Counted from the first letter of the stretch, positions 20,656 to 32,543 are shown. The stretch is 64,000 nucleotides of DNA from Nitzschia sp. pyKryTriq1 (GCA_956465555.1 OY101124.1:1426001-1490000), one strand, 5' to 3'. The notes: generated by a model not told the origin, from the sequence alone. Numbers and translations are program-made.

Positions 20656-21811
20656 AACGGCTCGCATGGCCGCCGTGTCTCTTTGGACAAGAACGGACGT
20701 GCATGCAAAGTGCTATCATGCTTGATCGTGTTATTCTTATCGGACTAATGAATGAATGAATGATTGATTGATTGATTGCTTGATTGCTGGCACAGACAGC
20801 AAAACACAATACAGAACTACCTGTGCCTAAGTCTTGGCCACGAAGAAAACTTGACAACTGAACCGAGACACTGCGGTATGACTATGCCGATCTATTTAGT
20901 AGCACAACTAAAGTTAGTAGCAGCAGTCACTGTACCGCTCAAGATACCTACCAAGTTGGAGGGGTCGTGGTCATCGTCGAATATTATACATACCAATTTG
21001 ACTCGCATCTCGGGCGAACTATTCGCCGTGGCGTAGCTATAGATCTATCACGTACCTCGACTTACAGAAGAAACTATCATACTCTATAGTATGCTTGAAA
21101 AGAAAATCTGGAAATCATTTGTGGGTGGATCACACGCCCACCACTCATAAAAAAATAGAATACTGTCCGGGATTCAGACCGTCCGTATCTTCGCTTCCCT
21201 CCGTCCTTGATTTGGTTTCTTGACTTAGGTAGTAGGGCAGTCGTCGAATATTATACCAACTTGACCCTTCATCTCGCTGCGGGAGAACTACACTTCTACT
21301 ACTACTCTAGAGAAGAAACTATCTGATGAACCAGGAGCGAAAATTCAGAAATGATTTGTGGATGGATCGGCGACCACTAAAATGTGACGGCGGTTTCCGG
21401 GATTCAGACCGTGTCTTTCCCTCCGTTCTTTGATTTGGTTACTTAGGACGTTCTACTTAGGGGAACAAAATAGTATATCCATAAACGTATATTGTATAAC
21501 GCTCTCAAGACTTGGGAGTCGCGTAATTTGCCATAATTACGATAATCTAGCTTCCGTTGAGATTTTTGACACCTGCTGATTTTCCGTGGAGTATCAACAT
21601 GAATTTGGAGGGATCCAGATCGATTTGGATCGAGTGATGATGCCTTTGGACAGTGCGACTGAATCCAACGTCTGGTCTCACAATTTCCCACTTCGCCGAA
21701 TCTTACACGATTTGTATCACAAATTCATCCCAAGACTTCACTCCTTTGAAAGAAAGTTCACTTCTTTATCGAGCTATCAAATAAAACGATCACCCCACCC
21801 CTCCTTCCAAT
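20656..21811. other. Intergenic with a diverged tandem duplication
   Basis: No gene is seen. A non-coding unit occurs twice (about 20974-21235 and 21241-21450). TGAA/TGAT tetranucleotide runs lie near 20747-20780. Confidence 0.5.
20974..21450 (+). repeat. Diverged non-coding tandem duplication
   Basis: Both copies contain, in order, TCGTCGAATATTATA, a TTGAC-CTCG block, AGAAGAAACTATC, GATTTGTGG-TGGATC, CCGGGATTCAGACCGT and TTCCCTCCGT-TTGATTTGGTT. Copy 1 runs about 20974-21235, copy 2 about 21241-21450. Small indels separate them, so the duplication is not recent. Confidence 0.7.
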
Positions 21812-22261
21812 ATGTTTTTCGAAGACAGCGACGACGACGATAACAACAGCTATGACGAACTCCGATATTTGTACGACGACGAGTTATCCATGGCCCAGGC
21901 TGCTTCCGATTGCTCGTCGTCCAACTCGAGCCTGAGCAGTATTTTCAAAAACAGTCCACAAAGTCCAGCACAGGACGAACATCGCCAACAGCCACGACGC
22001 AGCCTTCGAAAGAGCATAGTGCATGCTCTCGCCAGCCCTGTCAAAAAGGCGCGCAGTACCATCAACCCTGCCATTATGTTGAGCCCCAGCAAGCGATCCC
22101 CCTCCAAGAGCACCAAGCGATCATTGAAGAGCCCCAGTACTAGCAACAAAAGCCTGTCTGGCAAGAATTGGCAACAAAAGCTAGACTTGCCACGCAATAC
22201 CACCCGCGATCAGGCGATGGCGGTGCTGCTTTGCCGAGAATTGGAAATGATGGACATTTAG
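21812..22261 (+). CDS. Small basic SPSK-rich protein, unknown
   Basis: Single exon, 149 aa, starting MFFEDSDDDDNNSYDELRYLYDDE. An acidic head is followed by a Ser-rich stretch. A basic centre repeats SP/K units (SPVKKAR, LSPSKRSPSKSTKRSLKSPS). These look like proline-directed kinase sites and a nuclear signal. The C-terminus NWQQKLDLPRNTTRDQAMAVLLCRELEMMDI is ordered and amphipathic, and looks like the conserved part. No named domain is recognised; a nuclear regulatory role would be a guess. Confidence 0.6.
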   Translation: MFFEDSDDDDNNSYDELRYLYDDELSMAQAASDCSSSNSSLSSIFKNSPQSPAQDEHRQQPRRSLRKSIVHALASPVKKARSTINPAIMLSPSKRSPSKSTKRSLKSPSTSNKSLSGKNWQQKLDLPRNTTRDQAMAVLLCRELEMMDI

Positions 22262-23249
22262 CGGCCGTCGTTACTTTACAGTATATATTATTGCACATCC
22301 ACAGAATGGTGTAGTTGTTGGATCAAACTTGGAAACATACTACCCATAGGCTACATAAATAAATACATAAATACTTGATAGAGAGATTGACTTTGAATTC
22401 TACTTTTGGTAATAGTACTACACTACTAGACTACGGTAGTAGTAGTAGCTGACGTTGTCGTCGTGTTTACATGCTGGTATCTTTTTAACTTTTCATTATT
22501 TGATGTGCAGCACGACGTTCTCAGTAATAGAGACTATTATTTCTATGCAACATCCCATATTAATACGAAAGATTTGAAAAGTAGTAGAGCTTGATATCAT
22601 TAGTTTTGACTAGTACTAGAGCTTCTAGAGTAGCCCCGGTAGCAGTAATGAAAGTCTTGGGCAGATGCTCGAGAGGTCAGCGCCATCAGTACCTGTACCA
22701 CTACTAGTAAAAAATAAGCGGAATAGATTGGACTACAACGACTGCTCTCTTCCCGTCTTCCCGTCACCCGCATTGACGCTTCTTTCGCGACACGCACGCC
22801 GCGGGGCCGGCGGTGAGCAGAGCCCATACAAGTACCGTACACGTACTGGTACTGTACTCGTAGCCCGCCGCATCATCTCGTTGACATCTTCTCTCTTTTC
22901 TCACGATGATGATGATGTTGTTGTTGTTTTGTGTTTTGTTGTATCCATTATTCTCGCAGGCAATTGGACGAGACCTTGCCTTGAAAACATCTACTCGAAT
23001 ATAGAGAGACTAGACTACTACTACTACTACTACTACTACTTGTGCGCAGCCTCGTATATGTATCCAATGGGGTGCACATATCGGTCCTGTAATTTTGAAA
23101 AGCAAAAAGAAGACTGATCTCTCATTTATTTGACTATTTGACTAATATTAGCAAGACGAAAGCAACGAGAACGATACATTATCCCACTGGTATACTACAA
23201 GTATACAAGTATCTGCTGGGTGCTTCTCGGTCGACCGGCGGCCAAAATA
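22262..23249. other. Intergenic, repeat-rich
   Basis: No gene is supported. TAG/CTA tracts (22420-22450 and 23015-23040) and a GATGATGATGTTGTTGTTG run (about 22904-22925) are seen. The frame around 22665-23117 is carried by these repeats. Confidence 0.45.
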
Positions 23250-24185
23250 ATGACGCGGTTTCCATTGCGATGGCTCCTCGGTCCATCACTAGTCTTGTTC
23301 CTACCAGCACTTCTGCTGCTGTTGCTGCTGCTGCTGCCGATCGGCAACACCAGCAACAATGTCCAGGCATTCTCGACGACGAGGAACTACAAGCATCCAA
23401 ATAGTAAGGAAAGGATACCATCCTCGCTCCAAATGTGGCGCGTACCTCACTGCTCCCTACCGAGACGACTGGAATCTTCTCTGAAGAAGGATATTATTAT
23501 CTCATCCTATTATCCGTCACAATCATCATCGGATAGTATTCGCGGTATTTGGAGAAGTGATGCGTCGTCCGTCTCTACTACTGCTAGTGAGGACTATAAT
23601 GATTTCAGCAGCAGGGAAACAAATACCAGCAAGCTGATACTGGAGGCGGAGTCTCTCCGAGCGCAAGCAAAGGCTATCATGGAACAAGCTTTGGCAATGG
23701 AAAAAGAGCTCAAAGAAAGTCGATCGAAGGTCCGAAAATCCAAAGTCAGAGAATCTGACGAGATCATTCAGCAGTGGTTTCATCTTCTTTCGGAGGAAGG
23801 GGGAAAGGGGGAGACGATGAATAATAATAATAATGGTATTATTATTATTGCCAATGCCACTACGGTTGCCGATCGATTGGAGGAACATAATGTCACACCC
23901 GAACAAGTCTTATCAGTGGTCGAGCGCATCTTTGAACGGAGAATGGAAGCCTCGGGACAGACGTCCTTTCTTCAGCAGACGACTCAGAAAGAAGATGAAG
24001 CCTCATCTGACACCAAGGGACTTATTGTTGCTACCAAACACAATGAAACGGAATTCGAACGATTGAGTGACATCCTGGGGACTCTGACACGTGCTGTCGC
24101 TCTCTTGGACGAACGAGTGAATAATAGTACAGTTGGGGGAGGAGGAGAATCAGCAGCATCGTCCAATACTAAACCTAACAACAGC

Positions 24186-24226
<41 letters not shown>

Positions 24227-25056
24227 GACAAACAAGAAGCAGCGATGGTCGGGAAGAGTCGAGCCAGCAGTTCAGGCTCTTCTCAATGAGTTGCGTCGGA
24301 CGCAAAAAGTCAACTTGGACCGCCAATTGGCTGCCGAAATCAGCAAAACGACGTCCAAATCATCATCGGCGACGGGTGGTGGTGGTTCTGTGGAAGAACA
24401 TGACATGGGTGCCACCAATAATTCTAGTTCTCCAGGAGAGCCAATTCAAGAAAACATGGCACTTGTGCCCATGTGGGTTCCGTCTGCTTTTCTCCCCTTT
24501 ATCATCGCGTCGACAACGTCGAGGTTTGGACCCGAACAGGTAAAGGCATTGAACGATCAAGTGCTCATGGGAAGTAAGTTTTTTGTCACCAGCCATAGTT
24601 CTGTTCCAGGAGCTGCTATTTTTCGGGGGAATATTCGTGGATCCATTGCGGGCGGGAAAGCAAAGGCTGGCAATACTTCTTCCAAGTCTACTACTACCAC
24701 TACTACTGGTAGCACACAACCTACTGCCGAAGCCTTTGAAGACATTCAAAAGAGGCTAGAAAAATTTCCCTATCTTCAAGATCGAGTCCAGCTCTTTTTG
24801 TTGCCCGACCCAGAATGGAGACCCAAAAAAGATGACCAACAAGACCATGAACCCAAACCGGTCGTACTCGCGTTGTCGAAAGATATTTCACCAGACGAAA
24901 GCAAGATTCGCAAGGGCAAAGTCTCGGAAACAGCAAAGGTGAGTGATAAGGTTGCTACGTACGCCGCCACGTTACATACGGCACTACCGTACATACGAAA
25001 ACAAGTCGTTAGATCCGTCGAATCAGGAAGCTCACGTGCTGGCTGGCTGTATCGCA

Positions 25057-25089
<33 letters not shown>

Positions 25090-25976
25090 TTTCTCCACTC
25101 TAGAAACTGGTGTATCCATTGGCACTCTTCACTACCATCCGCTACGCTATAGAAGGATTTTCCTTGAACCAAATATTTTTCAATGCACTGATCAAGCAAC
25201 GAAATATGAAGGTATTACTCACCATGTGCTTTCCGGTGGTCGGTGGAATCCTGGCCATGCATTTGCTGCAGGAAGTCGTACATTATTTGGTAGCCAAATG
25301 GCGACGAATCGAAATCGGCCCACCTGTTCCCGTCCCATCATTGGCTTTTGGGATGTTTGGTTGCATTACACCCATCCGATCGTTTCCATCCAGTCGGGCT
25401 GCGTTGTTGGACTTTGCCCTGAGTGGCCCCTTTGCGACTACGATTGCTTCTATTGGATGCATCATTGCCAGCCTTCTCCTGACGGTCCGAGCCTCACCTG
25501 CTTCCTTGGCGAGTTTCCCAGTGCTACCCGCCATGATCTTCAAATCTAGTTTTCTAGCTGGTACCTTGACGTCCTGGATTGCCTCCAAAGCAATGATGTT
25601 ACCGCTCGCCCAACCAATTCCAGTCCATCCACTCTTTTTGGTCGGATACTCGGGCCTTATGGCATGCGGTCTCAACTTCCTTCCTATTTTTCGATTAGAC
25701 GGTGGAAGAGCGTGTTCTGCTGCCGTGGGGCCCCGACAGGCAGCTGTCATATCTGCCTCGATGATGCTATTTCTATTATCGTTGGCGTTGTCGGGTGGGA
25801 CCGGTATTGGATTCAGTTGGGGTATGATTGTGGCGATATTTCAGCGTCGACAGGAAATCCCCGCTCGAGATGACGTGACAGAGGTCGACAACGTGCGGTT
25901 AGGTGCATGGATGTTTTCCTTCCTACTGGCTATTGGAATCCTAACTCCATTTCCTGGAGCTCCGAGCATATTATAA
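23250..25976 (+). CDS. EGY-type plastid M50 (site-2 protease-like) membrane protein
   Basis: Two exons, 23250-24938 and 25104-25976, with a 165-nt intron containing a CT run; 853 aa. A signal-peptide-like start ends NVQA|FSTT, indicating plastid entry. Residues about 130-180 form a coiled coil (LEAESLRAQAKAIMEQALAMEKEL). The EGY soluble module follows: NDQVLMGSKFFVTS, AAIFRGNIRG, IQKRLEKF, VQLFLLPDPEW. The membrane domain in exon 2 aligns with plant EGY proteins and has about seven helices. It keeps the second metal motif NFLPIFRLDGGRA and the FALSGPFA helix, but the usual HExxH is QEVVH (Q619 to H623), so one zinc ligand is replaced. It may therefore be a non-proteolytic member, as reported for plant EGY3. 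Poly-Asn, poly-Thr and poly-Leu runs lie outside the conserved parts. Confidence 0.88.
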
Positions 25977-26339
25977 TAGATTACCGGAGTACTGTACAAT
26001 ACTAGTAAAGACGGTGCACTTTTTGGCTGCTTCACGATATATCTAGCTCGTCATTGTTGGAGATAAGGCTTACCATGGGACCGCACGACGTACGGACCAT
26101 CAGGATGACACGTCGACAATCCAAATCACAACGAACGTCATCCCCGCTACCGTTCGTTCTTCTAGTGGTTGAATAAGGAAACAACAATGAGTATCATCTC
26201 TTGATCTCATTGTTGTCTACGAATCTAATGATACGAAAGTTACTGTTACACTGCGTGTTTAGCTTAGACTGACTTTGTTATCTTAGTGATACAATAGTCT
26301 GGCTTTTCACCGTTGTTTCAACATTCGTAGACAACAAAA
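25977..26339. other. Flank and probable leader of a copia fossil
   Basis: A GTTGTTTC-like, A/T-rich stretch lies before the gag fragment (about 26165-26339), possibly LTR or leader remnant. An ACAACAATGAG / CTCATTGTTGT inverted pair lies near 26180-26215. No host gene is seen. Confidence 0.35.
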
Positions 26340-27066
26340 ATGCCAGAAGGCAGCGATGGCGCACCAGCGCCAGTAAATGACAACAACCCAGGCGGCGACG
26401 TACATGCAGGAGCTGAACGCCCCCGTGGAGCTCGCCGTGACCGTGGGAATTGGAACCGGAGAGGACACAACAATGTCCCACGCGTGGAAAAATTCACCGG
26501 TAAATGCAATGACCTGAAGAATTACGTGTACGAAATCTCAAGCTCTCACCGCACGACCGAAACATTTATGAGAACCACCCGTGAAATCGCGGAATATATC
26601 GGCCGTGAGTTCGATGACGCAGGCGATTTCCGTACCGGACTGGTCGAGATGAGCCTCCCAGCCCTCCACGAGCCTGAGGATCCAGCAGAACCGGATAACA
26701 GGATCGCTGTCAAGAAGTGGGAAATAGAGTGCGGGCGATACGAAAAGAAACAGGCCAGTAGAAAAAAAACGCCGAGCGAGCGTTTGCCCTGATCATTGGA
26801 CAATGTTCACCAGCAGTGCGTGACCTCATTGAGGCCGACGGGACGTGGGAACAAATCAACACTTCATCGGATGTTATCCCCCTTCTACGCCTTATCCGCC
26901 AAGCCGTAGTATCAGATTACAACTATTATGTTGGATCGGCCAAACAAGCATCTGACTACGAAACAGCAACTGAATTCATCATAAACCACATCAAAAAGAC
27001 CTATGAATATGGTAATGATATTGGTACGGCACTCAAGAACCTAGAAGAATTTGATGCCTCTACTTG
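26340..27066 (+). mobile_element. Ty1/copia retrotransposon gag fragment (fossil)
   Basis: The region encodes pieces that look like the gag of diatom copia-type (CoDi-like) elements: a glycine/arginine-rich start, then VPRVEKFTGKCNDLKNYVYE and a helical body with LIEADGTWEQINTSSD. No pol domains follow and no paired LTR is recognised, so it is a truncated, broken copy with at least one break. Age is uncertain; composition is still gag-like, so it is probably not very ancient. Confidence 0.65.
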
Positions 27067-27889
27067 AAATACCGCATTTTGGATTATTTGGCTGCCAACA
27101 AGATTTTTATTCGCGAACATCATTTTGGTTTTACCAGATGTAATAATATCGAATGCAGCTTAATAACGATGGTATGTGGGTTTCGAACACAGCAGCATCC
27201 TTGAATTGGTTAATGTTGTCTTCATCTCTTGTCAAAATCCACTTGCACTCTATTTCTTGTCAAACTCCACCTCCATCCTACAGTGGACACATATTTGGAC
27301 TCATTGGACTAAAATACATTCATGCTGGGACCCAGACTGAAATTTAAAAAGAGGGGATTTCACTCTCCCCCTTTTTCTTCAACTTTGCCCTCCTTTCTCT
27401 CGCTCTGCATGCTGCATGCGCATGCTGCATGCCTCTCGGACTGATGCGACTCCTCACTCGGACACAGGGTCTTGAACGACCACTCAATCCGACGATTTCG
27501 GACAGTCTAGTAGAGAGTCTAGGGCGCCCCCGAAAGTTCTGCGTTCCGACCGGAATTTTGAATTCCTCACGAGGTCCCTTTGGTGGTAACCTCGCGCGTG
27601 TAGCTCGCATGCAACTTCTTCCTCTTCTCTTTTATTCTCTCAGCAAAAACCATCAAACCCGAGCGAGAGGTCGATGTTCTCGTCTCGCGCTGCTTGTTTC
27701 TCCTTTCTCCATCATCGTCGTCGTCGTATGATACATTTATTTTATCATGCATTGATGAGAACAAAGAGGAAAGCATAGACCAGTCTTTACTCGCAGTCTA
27801 CTTTCTCCTCATTTCCTTCTTCTTGACAAAGACACAAGAACAGTTCGAAGGGTATACCGATAGCAGACTAGCTCTAGTAGTTCGCAATC
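27067..27889. other. Intergenic after the copia fossil
   Basis: No host gene is seen. The first part may be element-derived. A GCATGCTGCATGC repeat lies at about 27407-27433. The last 200 bp form the promoter and 5' UTR of the carrier gene. Confidence 0.4.
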
Positions 27890-29292
27890 ATGAGCGACAG
27901 TAAGTGCACGCCGATGTTTCCTCTCGGTCGGCGACGACGACGACGGCGGCGACGACTCCAATGTTTGCCCTTTGGTCGGCTGCTGGTCGGACATTGTGCT
28001 TGAGGCCATCATCATCATCATCATCATCTCCCAGACGACCACTCACTGCCAAGCTTGCTTTTTTGCTTTTGCATAACATACCACAACAGTCATTGCATCC
28101 ATGATCGGCTTGGCACCTGGTGCTGTGGGAGGTGCGTATCATACGTTGTTTCGTCGTCGACTGCCCTTGCTACCGGTACGTACCAGGTACCGGTATGTAT
28201 ATACTGTACGTCATGCTCACAAATAAGAATGATGCAATGTTCCACACTTCTTTCCTTTCCTTTCCATCCTCTTTCTACGTACTACGAGTAGGCGTCTGCA
28301 GTGTCTTTATAGGTCATCCGATTGATCTCATCAAAGTTCGAATGCAAGTCGGAGGAGGAGGAGCAGCAGCAGCAGCAGCAACTTCAGCAACAACTGCTAG
28401 TAGTTCGGCAGCTACTACTCCTAGTCTTGCCGCCTCGGCCAGTCGACTACTCATGGGCAATAAAAGCAACAATGCGTCGACCTTTGGCATGTTGCGTGGG
28501 ATCTTTGTCGCTGAAGGAGTCCCGGGATTGTATCGTGGAGTCCAAGCACCACTCTTGGCGGTCACTCCTGCCTTTGCCGTGAGTTTTTGGAGTTATGATG
28601 TGGCGACGCGCGCCATTATGGAATATCATCATTCTGCCAGTATCAGTATCAACAACAAGGACAACAACAACAACAACAACACTGAAGAGGAGCATCCGAG
28701 AATGAAATTGTCCGAAGTGGCGGCGGCAGGAGCCTTTTCCGGAATTCCCCTGGCGGCAATCGTTGGACCTACAGAACGAATCAAGTGTTTGATGCAAGTC
28801 CAACAAAACAGTACTACGAACCACAAAAACGCATCATCGTCTGGCTTTCTAGACTGTTTGCGGAGTGTGTATCGAGAGGGTGGTATTCGAAGCGTATTTC
28901 GGGGTACCGGTAGTACGGCACTCCGAGATGTTCCTGGCAATGCGGCATACTTTGGAACCTATGAGTTTGTCAAGCGCCTGGCTTGCCAGTTGGAAGGAAA
29001 AGACAGTAGTGCTCCACAACCATCGATTCTTGGCACCTTGTTTGCCGGTGGATGTGCGGGCGTTGCCAATTGGATCATTGCCATCCCTTTTGATACCATC
29101 AAGTCACGTTTGCAAACGGCACCTCATGGAAAGTACACCGGGTTTGTGGATGTCTTGCAATCATTGTTGAGAGAGGAAGGTCCACGTGCTTTGTTTAGGG
29201 GCCTTTCCCCGGCCTTGTTGCGGGCCTTTCCGGCGAACGCGGCATGTTTGTGCGGTGTGGAAACGGTCAAGAAAATGATCGAAGATCGGTGA
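27890..29292 (+). CDS. Mitochondrial carrier (SLC25), acylcarnitine-carrier-like
   Basis: Three exons are proposed: 27890-27899 (10 nt), 28090-28131 (42 nt) and 28292-29292. The introns are 190 and 160 nt with GTAAGT/CAG and GTGCGT/TAG borders. Joined, they give 350 aa starting MSDIIASMIGLAPGAVGG. The three carrier repeats each show their signature: GHPIDLIKVRMQV, GPTERIKCLMQVQ and IPFDTIKSRLQTAP. The P-x-E-R-I-K form in repeat 2 and the run SRLQTAPHGKY plus LRAFPANAACL in repeat 3 are typical of carnitine/acylcarnitine carriers (SLC25A20), which exchange acylcarnitine for carnitine across the inner mitochondrial membrane. An Ala/Ser-rich insert and a poly-Asn insert sit in loops. The family is sure; the substrate is likely but inferred. 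Confidence 0.88.
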
Positions 29293-29769
29293 TGACAGGA
29301 CCAAATAAACACACGCACGGAAAAGAAAGGTCGGGCGTTGTACAGTACTACTGGTAGTAGACAGATAGCACTACCTAGTTCTACCAGTAGTACTCTAGCT
29401 AGAGACGATACAACAAAAGCAAGAACAACAACCAGTATTTTTTATTTCATATTCAATCTTCTTTTTCTTGTTGCTGTGGGTAGATAGAGTGTGCGGGGCA
29501 CGAATGCCCTCTTTTTTGTTTTAGCAGGCTGATCGGACTGGATTATGATTCAAAGATAGGATTCTTTCAAACAAGCGAGCGAGCGGGCGAGCGAGCGAGC
29601 GACGAATATCCTTGCTAATAGAAGCAAAAATACCGACGGCAGCCAAATGTCTTCTTACCTTGTTGTTGCTGTTGCTGTTGCTGTTGCTGCCGTTGTTGTT
29701 GTTGATGTTATCGCTTTCGATCGATCAATCGATGCTGGAGCTGCACGGACAGAACCTCTTCTACTACTA
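29293..29769. other. Intergenic between convergent genes
   Basis: Two 3' ends face each other here. A GAGC/GGGC tetranucleotide run lies near 29575-29605 and TAGTAC palindromes near 29340-29400. No gene is seen. Confidence 0.45.
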
Positions 29770-30935
29770 CTAATAGTAAGGATGATAGCCACCCCGACCA
29801 CCTCGGAATCCACCACGGTATCCTCCTCGGCCTCCTCCTCCACGAAAGCCGCCGCGTCCTCCTCCTCCACCTCCACCACGACCACCTCCCCGAAAACCTC
29901 CTCCTCGTCCTCCTCCGCGACCACCAAACCCACCACCACGGCCACCTTCTTGTTGACTGTACCCGGCAATGTTGACTCGCTTGGGCTTGACAAGTATCTG
30001 ACGACCTTTGAATTCTGATCCATCCAGCTTGACCGCATTATCGACCGCTTGTTCCGTCTACGTAAATACGCATATTGCATAGTATTCCAATAGGATGCAA
30101 AACAAAAAACAAACAAACAAACAAGCAAGCAAGCAAGCAAGCAATGAGAAATACCCAGCACCAAAAAAAAAGAAGCAAAACCCACACACAACATCATATT
30201 GCAAGCCAGATCACGCTTGCTCGACTGTATCATTCTGTACGCAGAAACCATGCACCACTGGCGTGATAGTCTCGGGATCCTCTCTCTCTCTCCCTCTTAC
30301 CGAAAATTCTAGATAGGCAAAACCTGCGCAATAAAAAGACGAAAAAGGACGTGGTTGGTTGATCGGTTGGTTGGTTATATCAGAAGCCAGCAACCCGTAG
30401 AGAGACAGAGACGGAGACCTTCTAGAACTATCGAAAGACGTACCTTTGGGTTTTCCAGAAAACTTATCGCAGACGATAGTCACTCTCTCCACAGTCCCAC
30501 AGGCTTCGAAATGAGAGAGTAGTTCTTCCGGAGTGGCGGAATAGTCCACTTGTCCCACATACACGGAATGTCTAGTAGTAGAGAATGAATGAATGAATGG
30601 AATAAATACACTGTGAGTGACCTCCGGTGGACAAGATGAGTCGTCCTCCGAAGTATCCCTCGTACTCGTACGTACCCATCACGGTTGGGAGTCTCCCCCG
30701 TCGTCCCACCCGATGCCGCCGATGACGACTTATTTGCATCTCCACCTCCAGTGCCACCTCCCGAGCCTGCTAGCTTGGCCTCTTTTTTCTTTTCCAGTTC
30801 TTCTGTTTCCTTGGTGATACGGGCCGCCTCGGCCTCCATCCTAGCAATTTCCTCTTGCAGTTTCTCGAGGTCTTCTTCGTCCTCCTCCTCGTCATCGTCC
30901 GCCGCAGGTTTCTTGTCTTCTTCGTCACTGCTCAT
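29770..30935 (-). CDS. PABPN1-like nuclear poly(A)-binding protein
   Basis: Four exons: 30935-30676, 30571-30444, 30323-30301 (23 nt) and 30057-29770. The introns are 104, 120 and 243 nt; the product is 232 aa. An acidic start ([40 protein letters not shown]) forms a coiled coil, as in vertebrate PABPN1. The RRM follows: [20 protein letters not shown] (RNP2 region), [21 protein letters not shown] (RNP1) and [10 protein letters not shown]. The C-terminal tail is made of RGG/GGF repeats ending GGYHPYY, an arginine-methylation type region. Family members coat poly(A) tails in the nucleus and stimulate poly(A) polymerase. All exon joins keep the RRM alignment intact. The third intron holds AAAC/AAGC tetranucleotide runs. 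Confidence 0.92.
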
Positions 30936-31315
30936 TGTGATATACTGTGCAGGCAGACACTCTGACTTGAATTATTGTATTATTAGAAGCAGGTAATAAA
31001 GTAGGACACCGCCCTCATCGTTCATCATGCATTCATCATTCATCATCGCGTATCGCGTCGTGCGTTGGCCATTCATTCCATTTCCTCTTGGTTCGAATTC
31101 ATCGTCATCCTGGCGGGATGGGCAGACTGACGACTGTTAATCGGATCAGTCGTTCTTTCTCGGTCATGCATCGCATCATTCATCATGATGTCATGTCTTT
31201 GTGCTTGTGGTGACGTCATCAAAAGAGGAAAAGGCCTAAGTTAGTCTGCAAAAACTCCTGTTGGCTTTTGGTTTGGGCACAGATAGATAGAGGAGAGCAA
31301 AATTGTCATATCAAG
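30936..31315. other. Intergenic, 5' flank of the PABPN1-like gene
   Basis: CATCATTCATCAT runs (31018-31050, 31170-31190) and a TGACGTCATCA palindrome near 31211 (CRE/bZIP-like core) are seen. No gene is recognised. Confidence 0.4.
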
Positions 31316-31603
31316 ATGTTGAAGGAGACATTTGTTTGGTATGCCAAGGTCTGTCATGTGGCCAGCCCAGAACCCCGCCAAGCACCAGCTGCTGATGATG
31401 ATGGAGCTGCCGCATCAGCTGATGAACCGACATTGCAAATGCTGTCCAAGTGGGCAACTGAACTCAACAAGTTCAGGACAGGAATGGGCAATTCAGGTAA
31501 AACAGTGGCTGAACTGAAGCTGGTCAAAGAGGCTCGAGAAAAGTACCAGTGCAAGCTGGGACAGCAGCCTGTTCAACTACGCTATGGGCCATCGTTGCTA
31601 TGA
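31316..31603 (+). CDS. Small hypothetical ORF, 95 aa
   Basis: ATG at 31316 (MLKETFVWYAKVCHVASPEP) opens a 95-aa frame with an Ala/Asp-rich middle and a helical, charged C-terminal half (KWATELNKFRTGMGNSGKTVAELKLVKEAREKYQ). The composition is protein-like, but there is no recognised family and the flanks are poor in signals. It could be a small gene or a fragment of a larger, lost one. Confidence 0.25.
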   Translation: MLKETFVWYAKVCHVASPEPRQAPAADDDGAAASADEPTLQMLSKWATELNKFRTGMGNSGKTVAELKLVKEAREKYQCKLGQQPVQLRYGPSLL

Positions 31604-32543
31604 AGCCTTGTGCCTAAAGGAAACAAGCCAAACGAGACAGAAAAGGCTAATGGTAAATACAGCTTTTCAAAACAATATGCGTACATTGTTTCGTCTTTTC
31701 GACTCTTCAAGTTGCAGAGGCTGTGTTGTTGGATGTTTGTCAAGTAGAGCGGTAAAGAATTTGTACCATCGCGGTCGTGCGTATGGTGTGCTCGTAATCG
31801 TCGGGCCTTCGTATGGTGTGACGTTGTAAGGTGGAGGGAGATGACGTAGCAGTGCGGGACTCGTACACGTTTCGAAGCCGTTGTCGGAATATGTCGGCCA
31901 AGGTATTAGTAGAGTAGAGAGAACGTGATTGGTATAGCAGTGGCGTCCTGGAAATAGGTAACAGTACCGTCAGAATAGATAGGCTAGGTCTTTGTATGGC
32001 GGTAGTGATAGTGTCATGGCAGTGCATTGGCGGTTCCGATGATAAATCAGTACCAGAGTCGGCAAGGCGGTGTTCTTATTTTGAGATCTCATTTGCGATA
32101 GAAACTTGTAGTCGTTCTTGGAGATGGAGTTCTTGTACGTTTTCATCCAGTCGTCCAGGAGTTTCTTGATAGCTTCGACTACCAGTCCGCTGGCCACAAC
32201 TCCAGTGTTGCAGGAAGCCTTTAATGGTTTTTTAGTCTGTGAGGACTTCTTCTCATCAAGCTGATGACAGACAGACTCTTTTCTAACCATGACGGACAGA
32301 ATACAAACCCATGACGGACAGGAGCGCCCACGCATATTGTTCTCGACAGACAGTGCGTGCGGTCGATTCATTCGAGCCTTTGAAGCTTGGCAGCACTTCC
32401 AAGATCTCCTGCGTTATACACGTACCGCGGTATTTCTCGCACAGAGATAAAAACATCGCACATCGCGACAATAAAATAATAATAAACAACGATGACAGAA
32501 AGGTTGTTTGTTTTGTTTCCGATATGACACTCCTTCTCAAACC
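31604..32543. other. Intergenic; weak ORF on minus strand
   Basis: A minus-strand frame within 31970-32292 contains a protein-like helical run (ASGLVVEAIKKLLDDWMKTYKNSI) but has no recognised family or supporting signals, so it is not called. The last 100 bp are the promoter of the next gene. Confidence 0.35.

Noticed and set aside
29647-30251. Ser/Thr-rich plus-strand frame opposite the PABPN1-like last exon, and the longer minus-strand frame in another phase
   Set aside because: Both are shadows of the GGN-rich RGG tail; the spliced minus-strand gene explains the sequence.
31970-32371. Minus-strand frame with a helical stretch
   Set aside because: No family, no clear start context, and the flanks look non-coding; too weak to call as a gene.
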